From the NCBI GenBank assembly GCA_902537815.1, contig CACBCS010000012.1:1-60989 (forward strand): a stretch of 60,989 nucleotides of DNA, written 5' to 3'. The notes under the pieces are model-generated. The model was not told where the DNA came from, did not search any database, and saw nothing but the letters and a program-made list of their open reading frames with translations. Position 1 is the stretch's first letter. Each line of letters opens with the position of its first letter. Below are positions 36,360 through 46,400 of the stretch, one piece after another. Source of the stretch: an uncultured Pseudohongiella sp. (GTDB lineage: Bacteria; Pseudomonadota; Gammaproteobacteria; Pseudomonadales; Pseudohongiellaceae). The translations under genes and the position numbers were made by a program.

Positions 36360-38372
36360 CTATCTGGCCGAGCGACGACGCCTCAGTCGGGTGTAGTGCG
36401 CGAGTAGCGCAAAAATGGTTATCAACACGGGCACCAGACCAGTATTGATCGCCTTCAGATTGGCGCCCAGTTGATCGATATCCTCAGTCAACTGGAACTG
36501 AACGTCGCGCAACCGCCTGCGAGTATCCAGCATTTCACCGTTAAAACGATCTATTTCGGCCTGTATTTCTGGCGTCAGTTGCCCGAGCGGATTGCCGTCT
36601 TCATCCTGATTCAGGTCAGCCAATGCGGCCTCGGTCTCTGACAATCTGTTGAGCAGGTCTGCTTCTTCAGTCCGCAGACGATCGTCTGCCTCTCGCTGCA
36701 GTGCGATGACTCGCGTAAACGGTCGAGAGTAAGTTCCACGGCTTCGAATACTGACCAGATCAGCCCCTCCGCTAAGATTATCAAGACTGTTGATCAGCAG
36801 GTCACCGTTGTTTGCGAAAGGCTGTGGAATCCGCTGACCGAGAAATTGGGCGACCTGCACCCAGAGCCTGTCAGTCAGGAAATCAGTATCTGCAAACAGG
36901 ACGATGTTTGCTGGACTCTGCGTTTGCGCCAGATGCATTTCTGCTGGCGCCTCCTCAGGCGTCTCGGCAGCACTGCTCTCGGAAATCGCCGGATTATCGG
37001 AGGAAGCAGTATCCGGTGAGTCCCGCGCTGCGTCCGCGTCGTCCTGATCATCGGAAGCCGTGTCGTCTGGAACCTCGGGTCGGCCTCCTGGAAAGGCAGT
37101 ATTGATTTCACCGCTCACCCGGGCAGCGAGTACGTAACTCGTCCCCTGGGACTGAAATTCATCGAACAGAATCGACGGATCCGTCATATTTTCGACCAGC
37201 GCCGCATCCATCAGCATCGCATCAGACGATGAACGAATGAGTGGCTCAAAAGTCGTGATTGCTCCGTCTGACTGAGACAAGGCACCGGCAGATGCGAAAT
37301 TCACCGTCTCAAGACGGCTGGTGATGATATCTTCCTGATCAAGATTTGCTCGCGGCACACCGACCATGCCCAGGTGCGGCATGGGTCTCTCGTTCTGGCT
37401 CATTCTCACACGCAAAGCCAGCTCATTATCCGCCAGGACTTTATCGCCCTGATATTCGACCCCCCAGGCAGGCAACAACACTTCGAGGTCTGACCCCATC
37501 CCCGCGGGAATGAGCGCACCCTGTGGGGACCGCGTCACCAGAGAATCTGCGTTAGGATCAAGAAAGACGATCGCCTCCCCACCCTTCATGACGTGCTGAT
37601 CGACCGCGTATAGCATCTGATCGGAAAGTTCCTGGGGATGCACTATCATCAATATATCCACGTCTTCATCAATGCTGCCGGCATTGATGTCGACCCGGCG
37701 CACATCATAGAGCTGCCGTATCATCTCCATGACAAACCACGGTGAGGTCGCCTGCCCCGTTGCCGGATTAAAACCTCCATCAATGTCCAGCTCGGTGATC
37801 AGCCCGATCACTGTACGCTCTGGCGAATTCACCGAGGAGATCAGCTTCATGAATTCATACTCCAGAAACTGTTCCTGATCGGGGCGAATGAGAGGCAATG
37901 CTTCAACAGCCGGGGGCGCAAGTGGATTGTAATCGGCCTCATCCACGACCTGAGAAGCAACCAGTCCAAAATAGATGGATTCACCACCCTGACTCACCGG
38001 CACCGCTCGAATGCCAAACTGAGTCGCCAGATCTTCCTCCTCTGAAAAAGGTTCCGGATCGATGACGTTCAAAGTGAGATTGTCCTCGCTGGCAAAGGTG
38101 ATTTCTTCCAGTAATTCCTGAACCCTGCGGCCATAAGCGCGGATCTGAGGCTGATCTTCTGTGGCGCTTTCGGAGTAAAAGAAACGCAGTTCAATCGGCG
38201 TCTCCAGATTGCTCACAATATTCCGCGTTCCCTCCGAGAGGGTGTAGAGCCTGTCCTCGGTGAGGTCAATACGCAGACCGGGAAGCATCGTAATCAGCAT
38301 GACACTGACGATCACTCCGAAAAAAATGCCTGCCAGGCCGGCAGATGAAAAAAGAGCTTTACTATTCACCAC
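36360..38372 (-). CDS. GldG-like ABC system auxiliary protein
   Basis: This 670-residue protein has an N-terminal membrane segment (about residues 10-30), a GldG-type extracytoplasmic region (LTEDRLYTLSEGTRNIVSNLETPIELRFFYS and a FLDPNADSLVTRSP block) and a second membrane segment close to the C-terminus ending in RLRRRRSAR. Between about residues 425 and 475 there is an acidic, low-complexity linker rich in D, A, S, E and P. It is encoded with a permease and ATPase as in Bacteroidota gliding-motility GldAFG. In gammaproteobacteria the role of these systems is unknown. The DUF4340 protein that often follows is absent. Confidence 0.83.
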   Translation of the reverse strand: MVNSKALFSSAGLAGIFFGVIVSVMLITMLPGLRIDLTEDRLYTLSEGTRNIVSNLETPIELRFFYSESATEDQPQIRAYGRRVQELLEEITFASEDNLTLNVIDPEPFSEEEDLATQFGIRAVPVSQGGESIYFGLVASQVVDEADYNPLAPPAVEALPLIRPDQEQFLEYEFMKLISSVNSPERTVIGLITELDIDGGFNPATGQATSPWFVMEMIRQLYDVRRVDINAGSIDEDVDILMIVHPQELSDQMLYAVDQHVMKGGEAIVFLDPNADSLVTRSPQGALIPAGMGSDLEVLLPAWGVEYQGDKVLADNELALRVRMSQNERPMPHLGMVGVPRANLDQEDIITSRLETVNFASAGALSQSDGAITTFEPLIRSSSDAMLMDAALVENMTDPSILFDEFQSQGTSYVLAARVSGEINTAFPGGRPEVPDDTASDDQDDADAARDSPDTASSDNPAISESSAAETPEEAPAEMHLAQTQSPANIVLFADTDFLTDRLWVQVAQFLGQRIPQPFANNGDLLINSLDNLSGGADLVSIRSRGTYSRPFTRVIALQREADDRLRTEEADLLNRLSETEAALADLNQDEDGNPLGQLTPEIQAEIDRFNGEMLDTRRRLRDVQFQLTEDIDQLGANLKAINTGLVPVLITIFALLAHYTRLRRRRSAR

Positions 38373-38380
38373 ATTCCCTC

Positions 38381-39115
38381 CTAGTTGGCTTTCTTCATTT
38401 CGATAACAATAGCGCTGGCCAGTAGCCAGGCCCCAATAAACACGCTGAAAAACAGAAAATCCCTGATATCCAGTACACCTTTAGCTATCGAGTCAAAGTG
38501 CGTGAGAAACCCCATAGCGGAAAAAGCATCAACCAGCCACTGAGGAGCCCACGAAGGAAACGCATTTAGCAGAATCGGTGACCCCATGATGACAAACAGA
38601 AAGCAAATAGCGACGGTCAGGATAAAAGCGATCACGGAATTTTTAGTGCAGGCTGACATGCAGGAACCGATGGCCAGAAAACCACCCGCCATAAACCAGC
38701 TTCCCAGATAGGCTGCCACGATCACACCGTTATCCGGATCGCCCAGGTAGTTCACAGTAACCCAGATAGGAAAGGTCAATGCCAGCGCTATACCGGTTAA
38801 CACCCATGCAGCCAGAAACTTTCCGAGCACCGCATCAACGAGTCTTACCGGGAGCGTCAGGAGTAACTCAATGGTTCCCGTCTTGCGCTCATCAGCCCAC
38901 AGCGTCATAGCAATCGCTGGAACCATGAAGAGATAGAGCCAGGGATGAAAGCCGAAAAATGGCAGAAGATCTGCCTGCCCCCTCAGAAAGAATCCACCGA
39001 GGTCGAATGTGAAAATGCCGTTGGTGATCAGAAAGATCACGATAAACACATAGGCCAGCGGTGTAGCAAAGTAACTGTGCAGCTCTCGCTTGAAAATGAT
39101 GCCAAGATTACCCAT
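38381..39115 (-). CDS. ABC-2 type permease, GldF-like
   Basis: This 244-residue integral membrane protein has about six hydrophobic helices and the ABC-2 pattern: FKRELHSYFATPLAYVFIVIF at the start, WADERKTGTIELLLTLPV after the second helix, and a C-terminal membrane anchor. It should form the channel part of a GldAFG-like complex. Its start overlaps the upstream ATPase stop by eight bases, and the GldG-like gene follows after eight bases. Confidence 0.88.
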   Translation of the reverse strand: MGNLGIIFKRELHSYFATPLAYVFIVIFLITNGIFTFDLGGFFLRGQADLLPFFGFHPWLYLFMVPAIAMTLWADERKTGTIELLLTLPVRLVDAVLGKFLAAWVLTGIALALTFPIWVTVNYLGDPDNGVIVAAYLGSWFMAGGFLAIGSCMSACTKNSVIAFILTVAICFLFVIMGSPILLNAFPSWAPQWLVDAFSAMGFLTHFDSIAKGVLDIRDFLFFSVFIGAWLLASAIVIEMKKAN

Positions 39116-40049
39116 TAGCCCGCCCCTCCGATTGCTGAGTCACGCTGCGAAATACCTCTTCAAGCTGTCCTCTCTCAACGTAAAACTCGCTGATGGGCCA
39201 GTGCTTCTGCTGAGCGACTTCGGACACCTGCGAAAAGATAGAAGCTCCCCCTTCGGCAAATATTGTGTAAGCGAGCCCGTTGTCCTCTGCAACTTCCACT
39301 GAAGCAACGCCAGGCACCGCCTTGAGGTCGGCAACCAGATCATGGCTGTCAGTCAGGGTGACGCGAATCGCCTGGTGAAATCGCGATTGCGATTCCAGTT
39401 CAGCCGGGGTGCCATCCGCCACGATCTTCCCGTTTGCAATGATGACGGCTCGTGAGCAGACCGCAGTGACTTCTTCAAGAATATGGGTAGAAACGATTAC
39501 AATTTTATCGGTTGCCAGGCTCTTGATAAGCGATCGCACGTGATGTTTCTGATTGGGGTCCAGTCCATCCGTAGGCTCATCGAGTATTAGCACCTTCGGG
39601 TCATGCATGATCGCCTGAGCCAGACCTACCCGTCGCTTGAAACCTTTGGATAATGTCTCGATAGACTGATCGCGCACACTCTCAAGGGCCACCTCGTTGA
39701 TTACATGATCAACCCGCTGCTCGATTTCAACACCCCGGAAGCCGCGTACCTGTGCGATGAAACGTAAAAACTCAAGGGTAGTCATGTCGCCGTAGGAAGG
39801 CGCGCCCTCTGGCAGGTATCCGATGAGGCGCTTGGCTTGAAGTGCCGCACTGCTGATGTCGTGACCATCGATGGTCACTTTTCCGGCGGAAGGCGCTAGA
39901 AAGCCGGTAATCACCTTCATTGTGGTGGATTTACCGGCGCCATTAGGTCCAAGAAACCCCAGAACCTCCCCTTCTCGCACCGAAAAACTGAGATCATTAA
40001 CGGCAACAAACTGATCAAATTTTTTGGTTAGATGGCTTATTTCAATCAT
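39108..40049 (-). CDS. ABC transporter ATP-binding protein, GldA-like
   Basis: This 313-residue ATPase has Walker A GPNGAGKST, Q-loop GYLPEG, signature LSKGFKRRVGLAQA, Walker B LILDEPTDGLD and switch His in VSTHILEE. The C-terminal about 90 residues form the extra domain typical of ABC-2 export ATPases. The ATG at 40049 is preferred over TTG 40061. It is first of three overlapping or closely spaced genes (ATPase, permease, GldG-like). Confidence 0.9.
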   Translation of the reverse strand: MIEISHLTKKFDQFVAVNDLSFSVREGEVLGFLGPNGAGKSTTMKVITGFLAPSAGKVTIDGHDISSAALQAKRLIGYLPEGAPSYGDMTTLEFLRFIAQVRGFRGVEIEQRVDHVINEVALESVRDQSIETLSKGFKRRVGLAQAIMHDPKVLILDEPTDGLDPNQKHHVRSLIKSLATDKIVIVSTHILEEVTAVCSRAVIIANGKIVADGTPAELESQSRFHQAIRVTLTDSHDLVADLKAVPGVASVEVAEDNGLAYTIFAEGGASIFSQVSEVAQQKHWPISEFYVERGQLEEVFRSVTQQSEGRANG

Positions 40050-40377
40050 TGTCGTCCACAAGTCACTGTTGGTTCATCCAGAACAAGCAAGCCTGTCACC
40101 GCGCTGTCGCGGCATTAACCGGCGCCCGGTTGAAATCTGAGCAGGCAATGCCCACTGGCTGCTTGGAGACTGGCAGAATATAAGGTCCCTGATTCTGCTT
40201 TTCAAGAGCCGCGCCGATTGCCGGATCCATGCGAAAATTCAGAACTTTCCCATAACTGTTGGAGAGTCTGGGCCTGTGTTTATTAGTGCTGCACCGGTAT
40301 AATGCACAGCTCAAGGATTTACCCCCGGTACGCCAGTCTCCGCCTTGGTTCACGCATTCATAGAGGCTCAGTCAGAC
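40050..40377. other. divergent intergenic region between the ABC operon and lptM-lysA
   Basis: These 328 bases hold no credible gene except the upstream promoter elements. CCGCG-CTGT-CGCGG at 40099-40112 is a short inverted repeat near the ABC operon start. A promoter-like TATAAT at 40298 faces lptM. Confidence 0.4.
40298..40303 (+). promoter_or_regulatory. probable -10 box for lptM-lysA-dapF
   Basis: A perfect TATAAT lies 75 bases before the lptM ATG. No good -35 box is present (TGTGTT at 40275-40280 is the best at 17-base spacing), so activator dependence or a weak promoter is possible. Confidence 0.4.
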
Positions 40378-40509
40378 ATGAAAACATCCCGCCGATATCG
40401 GACTGCTGTTTGGTACGCAGGCATGATCTTACTGGCTTGTCTTGCTTCTGGCTGCGGCCAGAAAGGGGGGCTGACTCGACCCGAGTCGCCCGCCGAGAGC
40501 ATCCTGTGA
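40378..40509 (+). CDS. lptM: LptM (YifL) small outer-membrane lipoprotein
   Basis: This 43-residue protein has a basic N-terminus (MKTSRRYR), a hydrophobic stretch and a lipobox-like ASGC followed by GQKGGLTRP. The Cys-Gly-Gln-Lys-Gly segment right after the lipidation site is the hallmark of LptM, which helps mature the LptD/LptE lipopolysaccharide translocon. Its place directly upstream of lysA and dapF is the classic location of this gene. Ala at -3 of the lipobox is slightly unusual, since Leu is typical. It ends 47 bases before lysA. Confidence 0.85.
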   Translation: MKTSRRYRTAVWYAGMILLACLASGCGQKGGLTRPESPAESIL

Positions 40510-40556
40510 GGACGCCGTGAGCGAACCCTTCAGTCGACACTGGAACTGATTTCTCC

Positions 40557-41804
40557 ATGGATCACTTTAACTATCAGGGCGAGACGCTGTTTGCTGAAAG
40601 CGTTTCAGTAGCAACTCTTGCCGAGACCTACGGGACTCCTTGCTTCGTCTATTCCCGGGCAACGCTCGAGCGTCACCTGCGTGCCTATCAGGAAGCGCTG
40701 TCCGGAGTCTCTGGTTTGATATGTTTCGCAGTGAAAGCCAATTCAAACCTGGCAGTGCTGAATGTTTTGGCGCGGCTGGGCGCCGGGTTTGACATAGTCT
40801 CCGGCGGCGAACTGAAGCGGGTCGTTGCAGCAGGCGGGGATCCCGGCAAGGTCATTTTTTCGGGTCTCGGCAAAACCGTCCGGGAAATCGAGCAGGCCCT
40901 CGCGACAGGGATTCATTGTTTCAACGTTGAATCTGAACCCGAACTTGAAAGAATCAGCCATGTTGCCAGAGCCCACGGGGTTGAAGCGCCTATCTCTATC
41001 AGAGTCAATCCGGACGTCGATGCGGGCACCCATCCCTATATTTCAACCGGACTGAAAGAAAATAAATTCGGTATCACCGCCGAATCGGCGCTGCGTGTCT
41101 ACCGGGATGCCGCTCAGATGCCAGGCATCCGGGTTACCGGCATTGACTGTCATATCGGCTCACAGTTGACCACCGTCGAGCCTTTCCTGGATGCAATTGA
41201 TCGTCTGCTCCTCATGACAGATGTCCTGGCTGCAGAGGGCATTACCATTTCCCATTTCGATATGGGTGGCGGCCTGGGGGTAACTTATGACGAGGAAAAG
41301 CCACCGCTTCCCGCCGAACTCATGGCAGCCGTAAGAAGTCGGTTCGAGGGTAAGGAGATGATGCTCATCGTTGAGCCGGGACGATCTATTGCGGCAAATG
41401 CCGGACTGTTTGTCACCTCAGTGGAGTATCTCAAGCACACCGAGCATAAAAATTTCGCCATTGTCGACGGTGCGATGAATGACTTGTTGCGCCCTGCTCT
41501 GTATGGCGCATGGCAGGAAATCATCCCTGTCTCCAGGCGCGAAACGCCTGCAGCGGTCTATGACGTGGTCGGGCCGGTATGCGAATCAGCGGATTTTCTC
41601 GGCAAAGACAGGAGTCTCAGTGTGGAAGCAGGCGACCTTCTGGCAGTGCGGTCTGCGGGAGCCTACGGGTTTGTCATGAGCTCAAATTACAATACGCGCC
41701 CCCGTGCGGCAGAGGTAATGGTTGATGGTGCAGGGCATCATCTGGTGAGAGCCCGGGAATCGCAGGAACAGCTGCTACACCTGGAAAGCTGCTTGCCGGA
41801 ATAA
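40557..41804 (+). CDS. lysA: diaminopimelate decarboxylase
   Basis: This 415-residue PLP enzyme makes lysine from meso-diaminopimelate. It has the PLP Lys in FAVKANSNL (residues about 59-67), the CHIGSQLT substrate loop, GGGLGV phosphate-binding glycines, EPGRSI, and GPVCESADFL with the conserved Cys near the C-terminus. The following gene, dapF, makes its substrate, and the two form an operon with a 16-base gap. Confidence 0.96.
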   Translation: MDHFNYQGETLFAESVSVATLAETYGTPCFVYSRATLERHLRAYQEALSGVSGLICFAVKANSNLAVLNVLARLGAGFDIVSGGELKRVVAAGGDPGKVIFSGLGKTVREIEQALATGIHCFNVESEPELERISHVARAHGVEAPISIRVNPDVDAGTHPYISTGLKENKFGITAESALRVYRDAAQMPGIRVTGIDCHIGSQLTTVEPFLDAIDRLLLMTDVLAAEGITISHFDMGGGLGVTYDEEKPPLPAELMAAVRSRFEGKEMMLIVEPGRSIAANAGLFVTSVEYLKHTEHKNFAIVDGAMNDLLRPALYGAWQEIIPVSRRETPAAVYDVVGPVCESADFLGKDRSLSVEAGDLLAVRSAGAYGFVMSSNYNTRPRAAEVMVDGAGHHLVRARESQEQLLHLESCLPE

Positions 41805-41820
41805 GCACAGAAAGCAAACG

Positions 41821-42675
41821 ATGGCTTTATCTTTTACAAAAATGCATGGCCTTGGTAACGACTTTGCCGTCGTCGACGGCGTCACGCAGGCAATAACCCT
41901 GTCAGCCGAACAAATCAGGGCCTTCGCGGACCGGCATCTGGGCATCGGTTATGATCAGCTCCTGCTGGTTGAGCCTCCTAGCCAGCCAGATGTGGATTTC
42001 AACTACCGGATTTTTAATGTCGATGGCAGTGAGGTAGAGCACTGCGGAAACGGCGCCCGATGCTTTGCCATGTTTATAAGGGCCAAAGGACTCAGCCAGA
42101 AAAACCCGCTGACAGTCAAAACCCACAACCGGATTCTTTCTCTGCGTTTCGAAGAGTCCGGCGAATTTGCGGTCGATATGGAAAAGCCTGTGCTGGAACC
42201 CGCTCGTCTGCCTTTTTGCGCAGACAGAAGACTCGCCAGGTATCATCGCACGCTGACCGTTGACGGCGTCAATCTTGAGATCGAATTTGGTGCTGTCTCG
42301 ATGGGTAATCCCCATGCGGTAATAATTGTTGAAGACCTTGAAAACACGGCCGTCAAAGAGATAGGACAAGCCCTTCAGGCTCATCCGGACTTTCCGGACA
42401 GCGTTAACGTCGGATTCATGCAGGTGCTTCGGCGCGACCGGATAAAACTGAGGGTCTACGAAAGAGGAGTAGGCGAGACATTAGCCTGCGGAACCGGAGC
42501 CTGCGCAGCAACGGTGATTGGCTGCCTGAACGGCTTGCTGGACGAAACAGTAGAGGTTGACCTGAGAGGCGGGCGCTTGAAAATTCAGTGGCCTTTTTCA
42601 GTATCAGAGGATTCACCGGTCGTCATGACGGGTCCGGCCTGCATCGTCTATGACGGAATTATTGAGGACAGTTAA
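41821..42675 (+). CDS. dapF: diaminopimelate epimerase
   Basis: This 284-residue epimerase converts LL- to meso-diaminopimelate, used for lysine and peptidoglycan. Both catalytic cysteines are visible, in EHCGNGARCF (about residues 75-84) and ETLACGTGACA (about residues 219-229). KMHGLGNDF at the N-terminus is also typical. It lies between lysA and the DUF484 gene with a 3-base downstream gap. Confidence 0.96.
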   Translation: MALSFTKMHGLGNDFAVVDGVTQAITLSAEQIRAFADRHLGIGYDQLLLVEPPSQPDVDFNYRIFNVDGSEVEHCGNGARCFAMFIRAKGLSQKNPLTVKTHNRILSLRFEESGEFAVDMEKPVLEPARLPFCADRRLARYHRTLTVDGVNLEIEFGAVSMGNPHAVIIVEDLENTAVKEIGQALQAHPDFPDSVNVGFMQVLRRDRIKLRVYERGVGETLACGTGACAATVIGCLNGLLDETVEVDLRGGRLKIQWPFSVSEDSPVVMTGPACIVYDGIIEDS

Positions 42676-42678
42676 TCG

Positions 42679-43407
42679 ATGAACAGTAAAGCTTCTCCGG
42701 CCGCGTGTCAGAGTGACAGCGAGGCGAACACCATAAGCGAGGATCAGGTCGTTGACTACCTCAGCCAGAACCCTGACTTTTTTGCCAGACAAGATGACCT
42801 TTTAGCAGGGATTTCATTACCGCATGACAGCGGCAACGCCATATCTTTATTGGAACGACAGGTTAATATCCTGAGAGAGCGCGGAACAGAAGCAAGGCAA
42901 AAGCTGAATAATCTGCTCGAAAATGCCCGCAATAGCGATCAACTCTTCGATACGACACAGAATCTGGTACTGGCGTTGCTGAGAGCAGCAGACGCGACAG
43001 AAATCGCCGAAATTGCCCGGGATCAGCTGTCGAATCACGCCAATGTGGATGCCTGCGAACTTATCGTGGCAGAACAGGAAGGACTCGACGTTGCTCCGAC
43101 AGTGCGAACCCAAAGCTCAGAGCGTCTCAGAGCAGAGTTCGAAGACGTATTCAGACTCAAAAGAACATACTGTGGCAGCCTGGATCAGAGCGCGGTCGAG
43201 CAGCTGTTCCATAATGATGCAAGCTTAATCCGCTCCACGGCCCTGTGCCCTGTCATCAGCAACGGTGAGGTACTCGCAATCCTTGCACTGGGAAACCAGC
43301 AGGAAGACGTCTTCAACGTCAGTCTCGACACGCTGTTTTTGGACTTCATCGGGCATGTGATAGGTTCTGTACTGGGTAAACATGTGGTTCCGTCGAAGGA
43401 TCAGTGA
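42679..43407 (+). CDS. DUF484 family protein
   Basis: This 242-residue cytoplasmic protein starts with VVDYLSQNPDFFARQDDLLAGISLPH and then ISLLERQVNILRERG, the standard opening of the DUF484 family. A GAF-like domain follows. DUF484 genes normally lie between dapF and xerC, and it follows dapF by three bases. Here xerC is missing and a glycosyltransferase gene begins nine bases after the stop. Function unknown. Confidence 0.87.
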   Translation: MNSKASPAACQSDSEANTISEDQVVDYLSQNPDFFARQDDLLAGISLPHDSGNAISLLERQVNILRERGTEARQKLNNLLENARNSDQLFDTTQNLVLALLRAADATEIAEIARDQLSNHANVDACELIVAEQEGLDVAPTVRTQSSERLRAEFEDVFRLKRTYCGSLDQSAVEQLFHNDASLIRSTALCPVISNGEVLAILALGNQQEDVFNVSLDTLFLDFIGHVIGSVLGKHVVPSKDQ

Positions 43408-43416
43408 GCGTTTAGT

Positions 43417-46400
43417 ATGTCTGCCAGTCACCCCTCTCATGACGGCCATGGCAGATTAGTCTCAGTAATCTGCCGCACAGTTGGCAGGCCGACGCTCGTC
43501 ACTGCGCTTGACTCTCTGGCGCGACAGGGTCATTCCACACTCGAAGTCGTTCTTGTCAATGCAGCCGATACGGATCTACAGGACAAAATTCCTCCTGAGT
43601 TTCCCCACCCGGTAAAGCACGTGGTGTCCGGCACCCATTTGTCGCGCCCTGAAGCTGCCAATCTTGGCCTCGAGTCCAGCGCCGGAGAATATTTGCTGTT
43701 TCTGGATGATGATGACTGGATCGCTCCCGAACATATCAGCAATTTGGTGACCGCCCTTACCGACAACAGCAAGTTAATCGTAGCCTACAGTTCGACAGCA
43801 AAGGTTACCGAACAGGGCGAACCGACCGGCCTCGCCTTCAATCAGGATTATGATCCGGTCTTGCTGATGCAAGATAACTATATTCCGATTCACGCCGCGC
43901 TCTTTCGACGGTCCGCGCTGCAGCAGGGGTGCCGCTTCGATCCGGAGCTGGAGATTTATGAAGATTGGGATTTCTGGCTGCAGCTGACGCAGTTGGGTGA
44001 TTTTCACCATATCGACGTAACCAGCGCATTTTACCGCGAAGGAGGAGAGTCAGAAACCGGCGCAGCGACCAGTGGCAAGCGCTACAGCCCGGACACACCT
44101 CTTGGCGCCTCCCGGGCCAAGCTCTATCAGAAATGGAAAAACCGATGGAGTGGTGAACAACTCAATGCCCTCATTGGTAAAAGTCTTGCCGAATCGACAA
44201 TTCAGGGATTACACAGCGAAATCCTCCGCAAGGATGAGGCATTCGACAAAGTCTCCGAGCGACTACAGCGCACGGAAGACAAATATCTTCAGCTTGAGAA
44301 CCAGCACAGTGCAGACATCCTTGCCCGGGCGTCAGCCGAGCAGGCCTTGATGGAAGCCAGGCAGCGCGCTGACCGGCTCAATTCAGAGAAGATGGAAGCC
44401 AGGCGGCGCGCTGACCAGCTCAATTCAGAGAAAGCGCAATCAGAGCACGCACTGCGCAACCGTATTGGGGAGCTGAGCATGCAGGTAAAACAACTCGCGC
44501 ATGCTCATGCTCTGATAGAGAACAGCTTGTTCTGGCGGGCAACTTACCCCCTTCGGCAAGTCAGAAACTGGCTCCGCCGACCCCGAACAGGTTCTGTGTC
44601 TGAAGCGCTCACGCCCAAGCCAGAAAACTCTGGCGCACAGGCAAGCGATGAGCCTCTGTCGGTCAAAGCGGCCTACACTCTGCAGGCGAAAGCGCATCTG
44701 AAGGCGTTCCTGGCCCGGGGCGAGCCCCTTGTTCTGCCCGAGTCAGATTCCCCCAAAGTGAGCATCCTGCTGGTATTTTTCAATCAGGCGCACCTGAGCC
44801 TGCTCTGTCTGGAGTCAATCGTTGAACATGCCTCAGAGGTGGAAGTCATCATCGTAGACAACCACTCCACAGACGAAACAGCTCAGCTGCTCGATCTGAT
44901 CAGCGGCGCAAAGCTCTTGAAAAACCGGGATAACCTCGGATTCGTCAAAGCGGTCAATCAGGGCGCAGCGCTGGCTAGCGCAGAACAGTTGCTGCTGTTG
45001 AATAATGATGCACTCCTTGAGCAAGGTGCCATTGAATTTGCAAGTGAGACCCTGGAAAGCCAAGAAGATATCGGCGCAGTCGGAGGTAAGATCCTGTTGC
45101 TGGACGGCACGCTTCAGGAGGCGGGCAGTCTGATCTGGCAGGATGGTTCCTGTCTGGGATACGGCCGAGGCGACGATCCTGAGCAACCCGAATACATGTT
45201 CAGGCGGGATGTCGATTACTGCTCCGGTGCATTTCTGTTATTTCGTAAGCAGGACTTTGCTGCATTGCAGGGCTTCGACGAAGCGTTTGCCCCGGCATAC
45301 TATGAAGAGTCAGACTTTTGCATCCGGCTCAGAAAAAGCGGCAAGCGAGTAGTTTATGATCCACGCGCAGTCATCACCCACTTCGAATTCGCCAGCACGG
45401 GAGGCATCAATAAAGCCAGTGAACTTCAGCTGGCGCATCGCCAGCTGTTCTGTCAGAAGCATGACGACTTGCTGAGTCAGTTCTGTGACCACACGCGTCA
45501 CAGCACACTTCAGGCAAGATCACCCGTCGGACTGCACAACGTGCTGGTTATCGATGACAGAGTGCCCTACCCAAGCATGGGTTCTGGCTATCCCAGAAGC
45601 TGCCATTTGCTGCAGACGCTAATGGCCATGCCCGTGAGATTGACCTTCTATCCCCTGCAATTTCCTCACGACGACTGGTGGGAGATTTATGCGCAAATCG
45701 GCATGGACTTTGAAGTGATGCTGGATCACGGCAGAGAACGTCTTCAGGAGTTTCTCCAGTCGAGAGTCGGCTTCTTTGACTGCATCATCATAAGCAGAGA
45801 CCACAATATGGATTTTTTCAATCAGGCTGCCATGCTTGATCCGAGAATCGCGCAACAGACAAGGGTCATATACGATGCGGAGGCCTTGATTGCGCCAAGG
45901 AAAATTATGCACCGGAGGCTGATGGGGGAGACGGTATCGGAGGCGGAAACCGCCAGTGCGATTAAGCAGGAGGTCCGCAAAGCCAGATTGGCGGACGCCG
46001 TCATTGCGGTGTCTGAACATGAAGCAGACTATTTCAAAGCGCACGAAAACAAGACTACGGTGGTGGCCGGACATGCTATCCGCCCCCGCCGCGCGGAAAA
46101 TGCCTTTTCCTTACGAAAAGACCTGCTGTTTGTCGGTGCACTGAGAGAAGATGACTCGCCTAATGTCGATTCGCTGGTGTGGTTTATTGAGCAATGCTGG
46201 CCGGCAATCAGGACCGCTGAACCAGAAATCAAACTCGTCGTGGTCGGCGACAATACTGCGCCGTCATTAAATGAAATCAACGATAAGCGCATTATTTTCA
46301 AAGGTCGACAGGCCAGCATCGAGTCTTTTTATGACGCCTGCCGGATTTTCATTGCACCGACACGCTTCGCTGCCGGCATTCCCCACAAAGTCCACGAGGC

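Noticed and set aside
44350..44433. CRISPR-like or mobile repeat
   Set aside because: There are only two adjacent copies with no spacer, they lie within a coding frame, and they encode two coiled-coil heptads each.
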